From the NCBI GenBank assembly GCA_958295895.1, contig CATQHI010000002.1, forward strand, positions 372,001-436,000: a stretch of DNA of 64,000 bases. Direction: 5' to 3'. The notes below the pieces were generated by a model. It was not told the DNA's origin and did not search any database. It saw only the letters and a list, made by a program, of their open reading frames with translations. This DNA is from Saprospiraceae bacterium (lineage in GTDB: Bacteria > Bacteroidota > Bacteroidia > Chitinophagales > Saprospiraceae). Positions 8,442 to 17,371 of this stretch are shown here, piece after piece; position 1 is the first letter of the stretch, and each line of letters begins with the position of its first letter. Made by a program: the position numbers and the translations under genes.

Positions 8442-9554
8442 GTGCATTTATGGAAGATCTTAGCACCAGCGGCCCCGCCCCCGAACGTTCCCCCGAACGT
8501 TCCCCACGAACGTTCCCCCGAATACGACCCCGAACTGACGCCCTCGCTGGGGGAGCTGCGCGAAGAACGCCCCGGTGGACACCCCCTCGCCCCCGAGGAC
8601 CGCATCAACCTCGACGCCCTCCACGCCGCCGCCGACCGGATCCGGGCCGAGGTAGGTAAACTCATCGTCGGCCAGCGCGACCTGATCGATCTGCTCATCG
8701 TCTCCCTACTGGCCGGCGGACACGTACTGGTAGAAGGGGTGCCCGGCATCGCTAAGACGCTAACCGCTCGCCTGATCGCCAAGACCATCGACGCCGAGTA
8801 CCGCCGCATCCAGTTCACCCCCGATCTGATGCCGAGCGACGTGACCGGTACCACCGTGCTCAACACTAGCGATGCCCGCTTCGTCTTCAACCGCGGACCC
8901 GTATTCGGCAACCTGATCCTGATCGACGAGATCAACCGCGCCCCGGCCAAGACCCAGGCCGCCCTCTTTGAAGTGATGGCCGAGCAGCAGGTGACGGTGG
9001 ACGGTACCACCCACGTACTGCCCGACCCCTTCTTCGTCATCGCCACCCAAAACCCCATCGAGCAGGAGGGTACCTATCGTCTGCCGGAGGCCCAGCTCGA
9101 CCGCTTCTTAGTCCGCGTGGTGGTCGACTACCCGGACCAGACCGAGGAGCGGGATATTCTCTACCGTTTCCGGAGCGACTTTATGCAGCGGCAGCAGGAG
9201 GAGGTGCAGGCCGTACTGAGTAAGGCGCAGGTGGCGGAGTACCGGGCCGTGGTGGAGAAGGTGTTCATCCGCGATGAACTGCTCGACTACATTGCCGCCG
9301 TGGTGTACCGTACCCGTACGCACCCCGATCTCTACCTGGGGGCTAGTCCGCGGGCCTCACTGGCCATCCTGCGCCTATCCAAGGCCGTGGCTGCCCTGGC
9401 CGGCCGCGACTTCGTCACCCCCGACGATATTCAGCTGGTAGCCTTTCCCGCCCTCAACCACCGCATCATCCTTACGCCGGAGCGGGAGATGGAGGGCTTC
9501 GGGACGCGGGACGTGATCAAGGAGATCCTGCAGGGTATCGAGATCCCCCGCTAG
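8442..9554 (+). CDS. MoxR-family AAA+ ATPase
   Basis: 370 residues. Walker A is GVPGIAKT, Walker B LILIDEIN, followed by PAKTQAALFEVMAEQQVTVDG and ATQNPIEQEGTYRLPEAQLDRF, all typical MoxR. MoxR ATPases act as chaperones that help metal-cofactor or von Willebrand A-domain partners mature. The intact frame needs a GTG start at 8442. A more natural ATG at 8450 reads MEDLSTSGPAPERSPERSP and enters the main frame only if one extra A (about 8504) in a 12-bp tandem repeat (CCCCCGAACGTT units) is removed. So the first 25 residues are uncertain. The 3' end overlaps the convergent DUF1499 gene by the shared CTAG. Confidence 0.88.
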   Translation: MHLWKILAPAAPPPNVPPNVPHERSPEYDPELTPSLGELREERPGGHPLAPEDRINLDALHAAADRIRAEVGKLIVGQRDLIDLLIVSLLAGGHVLVEGVPGIAKTLTARLIAKTIDAEYRRIQFTPDLMPSDVTGTTVLNTSDARFVFNRGPVFGNLILIDEINRAPAKTQAALFEVMAEQQVTVDGTTHVLPDPFFVIATQNPIEQEGTYRLPEAQLDRFLVRVVVDYPDQTEERDILYRFRSDFMQRQQEEVQAVLSKAQVAEYRAVVEKVFIRDELLDYIAAVVYRTRTHPDLYLGASPRASLAILRLSKAVAALAGRDFVTPDDIQLVAFPALNHRIILTPEREMEGFGTRDVIKEILQGIEIPR

Positions 9555-9907
9555 TCTGCGGCGAAGGCGGCAACCACCTTGGCCATCCGCCGCCCGTTCA
9601 CGCCGAGATCGCTGTGCCCTACCCGGCTAGCGCTGCGGTAGTGGATCACCTTAGCTTTCGGATCTACGATGAACTCTACGTCGTCGATGTAGGGGATCGG
9701 CCAGGTCTTGAAGGTGTAGTGCAGGTAGTTGCCGTCCTCCTCCTGTAAGCTGGTACGGGACATATTACCGACCACTTTCTTTATCTGCTCCTTCGCCGCT
9801 TCGGCGCTGCCCGTGAAGGAAATGGGATCGCGCTTCTTCTTCGGCTGGTCGGTCTGGGTACTGACGCAGTTGGGGGAGTCGGGGCAAGGCTTGAGGGTAC
9901 GGGGCAT
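9551..9907 (-). CDS. DUF1499 family protein
   Basis: 118 residues from the ATG at 9907 (MPRTLKPCPDSPNCVS). Hallmarks of DUF1499 are CPDSPNCVST at the N-terminus, the central YLHYTFKTWPIPYIDDVEF and IHYRSASRVGHSDLGVNGRRM near the end. The biochemical role is unknown; some homologues are lipoproteins or membrane proteins, but no signal is visible here. An ATG eight codons upstream is possible. The stop codon overlaps that of moxR tail to tail. Confidence 0.8.
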   Translation of the reverse strand: MPRTLKPCPDSPNCVSTQTDQPKKKRDPISFTGSAEAAKEQIKKVVGNMSRTSLQEEDGNYLHYTFKTWPIPYIDDVEFIVDPKAKVIHYRSASRVGHSDLGVNGRRMAKVVAAFAAD

Positions 9908-9923
9908 GGTCGTGTTTGTAGGC

Positions 9924-10677
9924 TTAAGCATACCGCCGCCGCACCAGGTCGATAAATTCGCGGGCGGTTTCCTGCCGGTCTTCGCGGGCCCAGTCGTGCT
10001 GCTGGGCTAGATCGATGAGCAGAGGTTTAGCGTTGGCGAAGCTACCGCGCAGGTTGAGGATTTTTAGTGCATCATTGAGCCCTTCATTGCCGTCGAAGAG
10101 CTTGTTGGCGAACAGCACCCGGTTGTTGATACTCAGCGCTCGGTTGAGGTCGGTGACCCGCTGGCGCATCATGCGGCCGGCGACACCCCCCTGGTCTTTC
10201 TCTTCGAAGAGTTCTTCTACCTCCGGGCTAAGGTTGGGAGCGGGGGCCGGCTGTGGGGGGTGTGGGGCGGGCCGGTCGGAAACCATCGGCTCTACGCGTG
10301 CGGTGTGAGCCGTGAAGGTGGGAGCGGGTGGAGGGGGTACGGGCACATTCGGCACGGGGGGTAGGTCACCAAAATTCGGCGCGGTAGGCGGGGGTGGGGT
10401 GACCGCAGGTTCGGGCGCGGAGGGTGGAGGGGGGGGGCGGGTCCGCAGGTGCCGGCTGTGGCGAAGGGGTACTGATCCGCTCCGGGGCGGTTTTCTCTTT
10501 TGGCTTCGGTTTTTCCTTCGGCTCATCGAGCTCAGTGTACACGGTGTAGAGTTCCCGCAGGTAGCCCAGCATCAGGTCGCGTTCCAGGCGGGAGGGGGTA
10601 TCGCCGTCCTGCTGCAGTTGTTCGTGCAGGGTAGTAATGCGGCGCAGAAGCCGGTCGGATTTGGGGATCGGGGGCAT
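9924..10677 (-). pseudogene. Proline-rich linker protein, single frameshift in a G9 tract
   Basis: Two overlapping frames join into one protein of about 250 residues: an N-terminal helical part (MPPIPKSDRLLRRITTLHEQL..LRELYTVYTELDEPKEK), a long proline-rich middle and a C-terminal helical part (LSPEVEELFEEKDQGGVAGR..REFIDLVRRRYA). The switch falls at a run of nine G (10429-10437); eight would keep the frame. Either a homopolymer read error or a phase-variable tract. The terminal domain resembles no family recognised here; it ends just upstream of DUF1499 on the same strand (gap 16 bp). Confidence 0.6.
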
Positions 10678-10696
10678 GGGCCTCTAGCTTTTGTGG

Positions 10697-10704
10697 TACC
10701 TTCG
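10697..10704 (+). promoter_or_regulatory. -7-like box (TACCTTCG) before tdk
   Basis: One mismatch from TAnnTTTG, 23 bp upstream of the thymidine kinase start. The same variant precedes the gene at 61624. Confidence 0.35.
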
Positions 10705-10727
10705 CCGGCCAAAGTACGGCGGCGCGT

Positions 10728-11312
10728 ATGTTTTTAGAACCTCACTTCAGCGGTCAACGCAGCGGCTGGTTGGAAGTTATCTGTGGCTCCATGTTTTCGG
10801 GCAAGACCGAGGAGCTGATCCGCCGGCTCAAACGCGCGCGCATCGCCGGTCAGCAGGTAGCCGTTTATAAGCCTAGCATCGATACCCGGTATGCGGAGGA
10901 GAGTGTGGTTTCTCACGATAGCAACTCCTTCGTGGCTACGCCGATCACCCAGTCGGCTCAGTTGCTGGAGGTCGGTAAGGAGGTCACCGTCATCGGCCTC
11001 GACGAGGCCCAGTTCTTCGACCGTGACGTGGTCCAGCACACCCAGGAGCTGGCTCACCGCGGCAAACGCATCATCATCGCCGGACTGGATATGGACTTTC
11101 GCGGTCAGCCCTTCGGCCCCATGTGCGATCTGCTGGCGGTGGCCGAGTACATCACTAAGGTGCACGCTATCTGTAGCCACTGCGGTAACTTAGCTACCCA
11201 CTCCTACCGCCTTAGCCCGAGCATGGATACGGTGATGTTGGGGGAGCGGGACCAGTACGAGGCGCGGTGCCGAAAGTGTTTTCGGATGGGCAACATCCTC
11301 GATCTGCGGTAG
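10728..11312 (+). CDS. tdk: Thymidine kinase, type II
   Basis: 194 residues, the usual size of bacterial type II thymidine kinases, which phosphorylate thymidine to dTMP in the salvage pathway. P-loop GSMFSGKTEELIRRL (about 18-32), lasso/catalytic segment GLDEAQFFDRDVVQ with the general-base glutamate, substrate loop GLDMDFRGQPFGPMCDLL, and zinc ligands in CSHCGNLATHSYRL plus CRKCFR near the C-terminus. The start ATG is 23 bp after a -7-like box. Followed by hairpin repeats. Confidence 0.95.
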   Translation: MFLEPHFSGQRSGWLEVICGSMFSGKTEELIRRLKRARIAGQQVAVYKPSIDTRYAEESVVSHDSNSFVATPITQSAQLLEVGKEVTVIGLDEAQFFDRDVVQHTQELAHRGKRIIIAGLDMDFRGQPFGPMCDLLAVAEYITKVHAICSHCGNLATHSYRLSPSMDTVMLGERDQYEARCRKCFRMGNILDLR

Positions 11313-11325
11313 GGGGCAGTACAAT

Positions 11326-11383
11326 GCTGCCTCCGGCAGCGGTAGACGTAGCAGCCTCCGGCTGCGAGAGCCGCCCTGGCGGC
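11326..11383 (+). repeat. Three tight-loop hairpins
   Basis: GCTGCC-TCC-GGCAGC (11326-11340), GCAGCC-TCC-GGCTGC (11351-11365) and GCCGCC-CT-GGCGGC (11370-11383), preceded by GTACAAT. Same family as 7001-7128 in the opposite orientation. They lie after the tdk stop. Confidence 0.75.
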
Positions 11384-11417
11384 GACCGGAGTAACACAAG
11401 CAGCTGGCCAGGAGCCG

Positions 11418-11585
11418 CTACTCAAAGTAGGACGCATAGTACGGCCACCACCTAATCAGGTGCCGCACCAGTATAAATAAGCCGAAGAGCATCGCCGCCA
11501 AAAGGACGAGCCGTACCGCCCGGGCGGTGGACCGGTTCTTATCGCCGCGGCTGCGGTATTTGTGGCGGGTGGATTGTCGGCCCAT
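11418..11585 (-). CDS. Small basic single-span membrane protein
   Basis: 55 residues from the ATG at 11585: a basic N-terminus (MGRQSTRHKYRSRGDKNRS) and one hydrophobic segment (VRLVLLAAMLFGLFILV) ending WWPYYASYFE. Positive-inside rule puts the N-terminus in the cytoplasm. No family recognised; it lies downstream of parC on the same strand. Moderate confidence because of its size. Confidence 0.5.
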   Translation of the reverse strand: MGRQSTRHKYRSRGDKNRSTARAVRLVLLAAMLFGLFILVRHLIRWWPYYASYFE

Positions 11586-11605
11586 ATGACGAAGATACTG
11601 GCCTC

Positions 11606-11725
11606 GCACTCGTAGAGTGCTTCGGACGGCGCTGCCGGAGGGCTTACACCAGGCTAAGATTAGGGCCCCCTACCCCTAATCACGCATTCCCCTGCTGACG
11701 CAGTACTGGCGCGGTCGGAGACCGC
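11606..11725 (+). repeat. Hairpins between parC and the small membrane gene
   Basis: GCACTC-GTA-GAGTGC (11606-11620) and GCGGTC-GGA-GACCGC (11711-11725) followed by ATTGTACT that runs into the parC stop codon; an unpaired half copy (GCGCTGCCGGAGG) lies near 11629. The 11711 hairpin is identical to the one at 7106. Confidence 0.7.
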
Positions 11726-11731
11726 ATTGTA

Positions 11732-14380
11732 CTAGAAGTCGAGCTCGATGGTGTCGCCGGGTTTGATATGACCGTTGCTTTTAGCTTTACCGTTGCTGCT
11801 GGCCTTGGGCGTTGCGGTCTTCTTCACGGGTGCAGCCTCCTCCTCAGTCGGTACAAAGGGCTCATTGAGCTCCTTGATATTGACCAGCTTACCGTCGTGC
11901 AGCTTGTTGCCGAGCGCCTTCCAGCCCTTGACGTCGATGAAGTCGCTCAAAATAACCGTTTTCTCGTGCTTCTCCCGCTTCTCGCGCCAGGTGTAGCGGA
12001 CCTCCGGAGCGGGGTGTACGCTAGCCAGGTAGAGCTTGGTCTGCTTGTGATCGCTGAGGTAATTGAAGGCCTGGCCGGGGGAGCTGGTTTCGATGTTGAA
12101 GCGCTTCACGAGGGTCACGCCGCGCTCGCCCTCGTAGTAGACGGCGCTGATGACCATGTCTTCTTCGTGCTTACCGATGAAGTAGAGATTGTTGGGGTCG
12201 TAGCGGCGGGTAAGGTCGAGCTCCTCGCGCTCGTAGCTGCCGTCCTGGTAGACGGCCAGGAGATAGTCGCCGGTGTCGAAGCCGCCGAGGTACTGGCCGC
12301 GGCCGTCGAGGTTGAGGCGGCCGCTAACCTCGTCCATCCAGACTTTCATGGCGCCCAGGGTGCTCTTACCGACTTCCTTGAGGGTGATTTTGCGGACGGG
12401 GTAGCGGGTCATGATGTTGCCGGCCGCGCCACGGCTCTTGATGGCCAGGTCGGCGAAGTCGAAATCCTGATTCTTTTGCCGGGCCTTGGCCGACTGGCTC
12501 ATCTGGGCGGTGACGGTTTCGGCCTCGCCGTTGGGATTGGCACTGAAGTAAAGCAGCTTGGAGCCCTTGTTTCCCTTGGTGAGGTCGTACTCGCGGTCGC
12601 GGGTGATGGCCGTGACGTTGAAGCGCTTAGCCATGGCCCGGCCGGTCTTGCCGTCGAGGTAGACCATATTGTAGGTGGTGCGCTCGTCGCCCTTCTTCCA
12701 AATGTTGACGTGGATGATGTCCTTGCCCACGAAGGTCTTGTCGTCGATGCGGGTCACCTGCATGGTGCCGTCGCGGCGGAAGACGATGATGTCGTCTACG
12801 TCCGAGCAGTCGCAGACAAACTCCTCTTTTTTAAGCGACTGGCCCACAAAGCCCTCCTTACGGTCCACGTAGAGCTTGGTGTTGTTGGCGGCTACGGCGG
12901 CTACTTCTACCTTTTCGAAGGTGGAAATCTGAGTTTTGCGCTCCCGCCCCTTGCCGTACTTGTCGAGTAGCCCCTGGTACCAGGCGATGGCGTAGTCGGT
13001 AAGGTGCTCCAGGTCGTGACGGACCTGGGCGAGCTCCTCCTCGAGCTTCGCCATCAGCTCGTCAGCTTTAAAGCTGTTGTACTTGGAGATGCGCTTGATG
13101 CGGATTTCGGTCAGGCGGGTGATGTCCTCCTCGCTGATGTCGCGCAGGAGCAGTAGGCGCTGATCGTTGCGCTTCTTTTTTTCCTCCGGCTCGCGGACGT
13201 ACTTCTTCAGGCCCGCCCGGATAATCTCCAGCACCTGCTCGAAGCTCTCGGCCTCCTCGATGTCGCGGTAGATGCGCTGCTCGATGAAGATCTTCTCCAA
13301 ATTGGCGAAGTGGATCTTCTCCTCCAGTTCCCGCTGACGGATGAGCAGCTCCTGCCGTAGCAGTTCCTTCGTTTGCTCGGTATTGACCTGTAGAATTTCC
13401 TCGACGGTGATGAAGTGCGGCTTATCCCCCTCGATGATCACGCAGGCATTGGGGGAGACCGACAGCTCGCAGCCCGTGAAGGCATAGAGCGCATCGATGG
13501 TCACGTCCGGACTGATACCCGGGGCCAGTTCGATCAGTAGTTCTACCTCGGCGGCCGTATTGTCGACCACCTTTTTGATCTTGATCTTGCCCTTGTCGTT
13601 GGCCTTGATGATACTCTCAATGAGGGTCGTGGTAGTCATGCCGTAGGGCACCTCCCGGATGGCGATGTACTTGCTGTCGATCTTTTCGATCGTAGCGCGG
13701 ATCTTGACCCGCCCACCCCGCTTGCCGCCCTGGTAGTCGCTCACGTCGATGGTGCCGCCGGTGGGGAAGTCGGGATAGATCTTCACCTTCTTGCCCTCCA
13801 GCACCTTGATGCTCGCCTTACAGAGCTCGATGAAGTTGTGGGGCAAAATCTTGGTGCTCAGCCCCACCGCGATGCCCTCCGCCCCCTGCGCCAGCAGCAT
13901 CGGGAACTTCATGGGCAGGTTGATGGGCTCCTTCTTCCGTCCGTCGTAGCTCAGTTGCCACTCGGTGGTCTGAGGATTGAAGACGACGTCGAGGGCAAAC
14001 TTCGTCAGCCGGGCCTCGATGTAGCGGCTGGCGGCGGCGCTGTCCCCGGTCAGGGTATTGCCCCAGTTGCCCTGGGGGTCGATCAGTAGGTCTTTCTGAC
14101 CCAGGTTAACCAGCGCATCGCCAATGGCGGCATCTCCGTGGGGGTGGTACTGCATGGTCTGACCGATCACGTTGGCCACCTTGTGGTAGCGGCCGTCGTC
14201 CATCTCCTTGAGGGCGTGCAGGATGCGGCGCTGTACGGGTTTGAGGCCGTCCTCGATGGCGGGTACGGCCCGTTCCAGGATGACGTAGCTGGCGTAGTCC
14301 AGGAAGTAGTCCTCGTACATCCCCTTGAGGCCGGTGACCTGGTCGTCGGGGGTGGTTTCTATGCCGTGTTGATTTTCCAT
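11732..14380 (-). CDS. parC: DNA topoisomerase IV subunit A
   Basis: 882 residues. It cuts and rejoins duplex DNA to decatenate daughter chromosomes, together with ParE (not in the window). The N-terminus has GLKPVQRRILHALKEM and MQYHPHGDAAIGDALVNLGQ, and the DNA-linking tyrosine is Y120 in AAASRYIEARL. The tower/coiled-coil region lies about 370-480 and the C-terminal DNA-wrapping beta-propeller about 500-830, followed by a lysine-rich tail ending GDTIELDF. This topology and length match Bacteroidota ParC rather than GyrA, whose GyrA-box is not seen. Long antisense frames inside it are shadows. Confidence 0.92.
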   Translation of the reverse strand: MENQHGIETTPDDQVTGLKGMYEDYFLDYASYVILERAVPAIEDGLKPVQRRILHALKEMDDGRYHKVANVIGQTMQYHPHGDAAIGDALVNLGQKDLLIDPQGNWGNTLTGDSAAASRYIEARLTKFALDVVFNPQTTEWQLSYDGRKKEPINLPMKFPMLLAQGAEGIAVGLSTKILPHNFIELCKASIKVLEGKKVKIYPDFPTGGTIDVSDYQGGKRGGRVKIRATIEKIDSKYIAIREVPYGMTTTTLIESIIKANDKGKIKIKKVVDNTAAEVELLIELAPGISPDVTIDALYAFTGCELSVSPNACVIIEGDKPHFITVEEILQVNTEQTKELLRQELLIRQRELEEKIHFANLEKIFIEQRIYRDIEEAESFEQVLEIIRAGLKKYVREPEEKKKRNDQRLLLLRDISEEDITRLTEIRIKRISKYNSFKADELMAKLEEELAQVRHDLEHLTDYAIAWYQGLLDKYGKGRERKTQISTFEKVEVAAVAANNTKLYVDRKEGFVGQSLKKEEFVCDCSDVDDIIVFRRDGTMQVTRIDDKTFVGKDIIHVNIWKKGDERTTYNMVYLDGKTGRAMAKRFNVTAITRDREYDLTKGNKGSKLLYFSANPNGEAETVTAQMSQSAKARQKNQDFDFADLAIKSRGAAGNIMTRYPVRKITLKEVGKSTLGAMKVWMDEVSGRLNLDGRGQYLGGFDTGDYLLAVYQDGSYEREELDLTRRYDPNNLYFIGKHEEDMVISAVYYEGERGVTLVKRFNIETSSPGQAFNYLSDHKQTKLYLASVHPAPEVRYTWREKREKHEKTVILSDFIDVKGWKALGNKLHDGKLVNIKELNEPFVPTEEEAAPVKKTATPKASSNGKAKSNGHIKPGDTIELDF

Positions 14381-14403
14381 CTGCTGCTTTATCCGAATTG
14401 TAC

Positions 14404-14422
14404 TGCACCTGCGTGCGCGCCC
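14404..14422 (+). repeat. GC-rich dispersed repeat, copy 3
   Basis: TGCACCTGCGTGCGCGCCC, just upstream of the parC start in the gap to the metalloprotease gene. Confidence 0.6.
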
Positions 14423-14490
14423 TACTGTGACGCCCTGGCCGCGTGCGAAGATACGGAATGGGGATTAACTAACAAAATGTTTGAAGTGCG

Positions 14491-16917
14491 CTAGTCCCCA
14501 ATAGGCGACCCATCCGGCAGGTCCGGCACCACCACTGGCTCGTAGCTCTCTGGATTGGCCAGGTAGCTGCGCACGAGGTGGTCGATGTACGCCTCATTGG
14601 CCGTCAACTCCGTACCGGAGGGCCTCCGAAGCTCGCGCAGCGCCCCGTGGGCCGCCGCCGTCACCGCCCCGCTGATCTCTTTGTTAGCGGCCAACTGGAT
14701 CAGGTGGTGGGCCAGCCTGCGCTCGTTCATCTCGCTGACCCGTAGGGCGTAGGGCTCCTTACGGTTATCGCGGGCCTGCTGCTGGATGTAATCGGTGATC
14801 TTGTCCAAATAGGCATCCAGATCGGGTAGGTTGACACTGCTGTATAGGGCGTGCTGCTCCACGATGCGGGCCAGCCGGTCGGGGTGAAGGAGGAAGGTGA
14901 GGGTGTTGTCGGTGGCCGACTGCGCCATGGCCAGGGGGTCCAGGCCTCCGCCATTCTGGGAGGTGAAGAGCTCGCGGTTACGGTCATAGCCCATGGCGGG
15001 GGGCGGGATGAGCTGCTCGAGGTCCTGTGGCAGCATCAGGGTTTCGGGAGAGATCGTTTCTAAGAGCTTAGTGACGGCGAGCTGTTGCTGGGTAGGGTTA
15101 GTATGTACGTACTTCGGCGTCTCGCCCGCTACCCGCACTCCGTAGTCATACTCGTAGCCGCCGATCATCTTGGCCACGGCCTCCACCTGGTAGCGGTGCA
15201 TCAGGTAGACCGGCACCAGTACGCTTTCGAGCTCGGAAAGTGGTGCACCCACTGGGATGTTCTGCTCGCTAAATTTCTCCAACGCCACCTTGCGCAGTTC
15301 CAGCAGCCGGTCCATCTCTGCTACGGGGTCGCTGCCGTTATCCCAGAGGTGGGCCTGGGGCTGGCTGCTGCCCTGGGGACGACTGTCAGGATCGCTGATG
15401 TAGCGCAGCCCAAGTTGCTCGCTCTCGGCCAGCACCCCGGCCAGACCGGCGGTTTCGGCGGCGGCATCGGGGTAATCGGTATAGCCGTACTTGATGGTTT
15501 GCTTGTCCCAGGTACCGATGCCAACGGTATAGGCCTGGCTAAAGTCCATGTCGCCGGCGTCCGTAAGGGTGATGTAGGGATGGGGATAATCCATCACCGA
15601 GGAGCGGTCGTTGGTGCTGGCGGCAAAGTTGTGGGCCAGGCCCAGCGTATGGCCGACCTCGTGGGCACTCAGTTGCCGCAACCGCGCCAGGGCCATTTCT
15701 TCTAACCGCGGATCGGGGGTGGTGCCGTCCTGCCCGTAGGCGGCCACGAGCCCCTGGGCGATCAGAAAGTCTTGCCGTACCCGTAGGCTACCAAGCAGCA
15801 CGTGCCCCTTAATGATTTCACCAGTGCGCGGATCGGTCACCGAAGATCCGTAGCTCCAGCCCCGGGTGCTGCGGTGCACCCAGTTGATGACGTTGTAGCG
15901 CACGTCGAGGGGGTCGGCGTCCTCGGGCAGCACCTCTACGCGGAAGGCATCACGGTAGCCGGCCGCCTCGAAGGCCTCATTCCACCAGCGGGCCCCTTCG
16001 AGCAGGGCCGTCTTGACCGGCTCGGGCGCGCCGCGGTCGAGGTAGTACACGATGGGTTCGACGGGCTCGCTCACGGCGGCCGTGGGATCCTTCTTCTCCA
16101 GCCGGTGCCGGGTGATAAAGCGCTTGGTCAGCGGCTGGTCGATCGGCGTGGCGTAGTCGGCGTAGCTCGTGGGGTAGTAGCCCGAGCGGGGGTCGAAGGT
16201 GCGGGGCTGGTAGCCATCGTCCGGCAGCTGCACGAAGCTGTGGTGCATCCGCAGGGTGAAGCTCTCGCTATTCGGAGCTACGGTACCGATGTTGCGGCCC
16301 GTCGGCTCGCCAGTGAAGGTGATGATGGCCTCAAATTCGGTGTTTTCGGGGAAGTTCTTAGTCCGCTCGGGGTACAGCGCACTGCGGTCCTCGCTTACCT
16401 TATAGGTCCCCTCCTTCGCCTTCTTCAACCGGGCGGCTACCCCGTGGGCATCGCTGAGCAGCAGGGGCGTCAGGTCGATCAGCACCGTATCGCCGCTTTT
16501 GGCTACTACCTTGAATCCTTCCACCACCGACTGCGCAAAGGCCTCCTCCACGCTCTGCGCCTCCGCCGGGTTATCGGATACGGCGCGGTAGTCGAGGTTG
16601 CGTTGCTGTAGCAGCACCTTCGGCCCCACCCGGGTGAAGAATACGACGCGGGTATTTCCTAGTTGATTACGGTCCAGGCCGATGTCGTTACTGCCCAGTC
16701 CGGCGGCCAGGCTATTGACGTAGAGGAAGTCCTCGTCGGTGCGGTCCAGCAGCAGGTACACCTTGCCTTCCTCGGGGGCGTAATAGTAGGTGTAGAAGCC
16801 GGCTTGGCGGTCCATCCCCTCCGTTTTGCTGGTGATGGTGGGGGTTTCTTTGTCTTTTTCCTGGGCTTGGAGGGGGAGGAGGAGGGAGAGGATTAGGAGA
16901 AGTAACAGGTAGCGCAT
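14491..16917 (-). CDS. Secreted zinc metalloprotease (DUF5117/DUF5118 type)
   Basis: 808 residues with a signal peptide (MRYLLLLLILSLLLPLQAQ). The metzincin-type site HEVGHTLGLAH lies about residue 420, with the downstream Met-turn region SSVMDYPHPY. Upstream blocks such as YYYAPEEGKVYLLLDRTDEDFLYVNSL and TFTGEPTGRNIGTVAPNSESFTLRMHHSFVQLP are typical for the DUF5118-DUF5117-zinc-dependent metalloprotease architecture common in Bacteroidota. Probably periplasmic or surface-located protein degradation. Stop codon is near the parC promoter region; the two genes are on the same strand with a 110-bp gap. Confidence 0.85.
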   Translation of the reverse strand: MRYLLLLLILSLLLPLQAQEKDKETPTITSKTEGMDRQAGFYTYYYAPEEGKVYLLLDRTDEDFLYVNSLAAGLGSNDIGLDRNQLGNTRVVFFTRVGPKVLLQQRNLDYRAVSDNPAEAQSVEEAFAQSVVEGFKVVAKSGDTVLIDLTPLLLSDAHGVAARLKKAKEGTYKVSEDRSALYPERTKNFPENTEFEAIITFTGEPTGRNIGTVAPNSESFTLRMHHSFVQLPDDGYQPRTFDPRSGYYPTSYADYATPIDQPLTKRFITRHRLEKKDPTAAVSEPVEPIVYYLDRGAPEPVKTALLEGARWWNEAFEAAGYRDAFRVEVLPEDADPLDVRYNVINWVHRSTRGWSYGSSVTDPRTGEIIKGHVLLGSLRVRQDFLIAQGLVAAYGQDGTTPDPRLEEMALARLRQLSAHEVGHTLGLAHNFAASTNDRSSVMDYPHPYITLTDAGDMDFSQAYTVGIGTWDKQTIKYGYTDYPDAAAETAGLAGVLAESEQLGLRYISDPDSRPQGSSQPQAHLWDNGSDPVAEMDRLLELRKVALEKFSEQNIPVGAPLSELESVLVPVYLMHRYQVEAVAKMIGGYEYDYGVRVAGETPKYVHTNPTQQQLAVTKLLETISPETLMLPQDLEQLIPPPAMGYDRNRELFTSQNGGGLDPLAMAQSATDNTLTFLLHPDRLARIVEQHALYSSVNLPDLDAYLDKITDYIQQQARDNRKEPYALRVSEMNERRLAHHLIQLAANKEISGAVTAAAHGALRELRRPSGTELTANEAYIDHLVRSYLANPESYEPVVVPDLPDGSPIGD

Positions 16918-17371
16918 AGGGGGTGGGGGTTGCTGCGCGTGTAAGGTAAAACCTTGTGGGGATTCAAGTTATATCGGGGGGGCGGGGCCGCAGGTGCGGG
17001 GGATCCTAGGGTACGGACTTGGAGAATCAGTGGCTACTAGTATTTTAGGGCCGTGGTAGTGCGGGTAGACGCTGTAGGTACTTTGGGCAAGTGGGTTCGA
17101 CACTTGGGAGGCGAAGCCGTGGGGTGGAGGCTGCCGGCTATCGGCTATCGGAGGCATGGCGAGTTGCAGGGGCTCGTGATCATGCTACGTGCGACAGTCG
17201 GTGTTTGGAAGTGTTGGTGGGTGATATGCGTGTATACGTCAATCGGTATGTTCGCGTCAACTGGGGCTACGGCTGTCTGCTTCATTGCGTAAACACAGCA
17301 GGGGGTGGGGGTGTATACGCCAATTATTGCGCGGGGATAGGGGGGGTTAGTGCAATGCGGGTGTGGGGTTG
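16918..17371. other. Gene-free border of the accessory island
   Basis: No convincing gene. It holds a GC-rich repeat (16981-16999), a 14-bp direct repeat GTGTATACGYCAAT (17230-17243 and 17311-17324) and an inverted pair GCGTAAACAC/GTGTATACGC around 17287-17320. The region ends in GTTCGGC (17371-17377), which matches the GTTRRRY core used at cassette boundaries. Base composition falls sharply in GC just after it. Confidence 0.5.
16981..16999 (-). repeat. GC-rich dispersed repeat, copy 4
   Basis: GGCGGGGCCGCAGGTGCGG, in the non-coding border of the island. Confidence 0.65.

Noticed and set aside
11768..12970. 400-codon open frame on the plus strand across parC
   Set aside because: Antisense shadow of a certain gene in high-GC DNA; its translation is low-complexity (V/L/A/D/G-rich) and matches nothing.
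15802..16611. 269-codon plus-strand frame across the metalloprotease gene
   Set aside because: Antisense shadow; the metalloprotease frame has clear motifs and a signal peptide.
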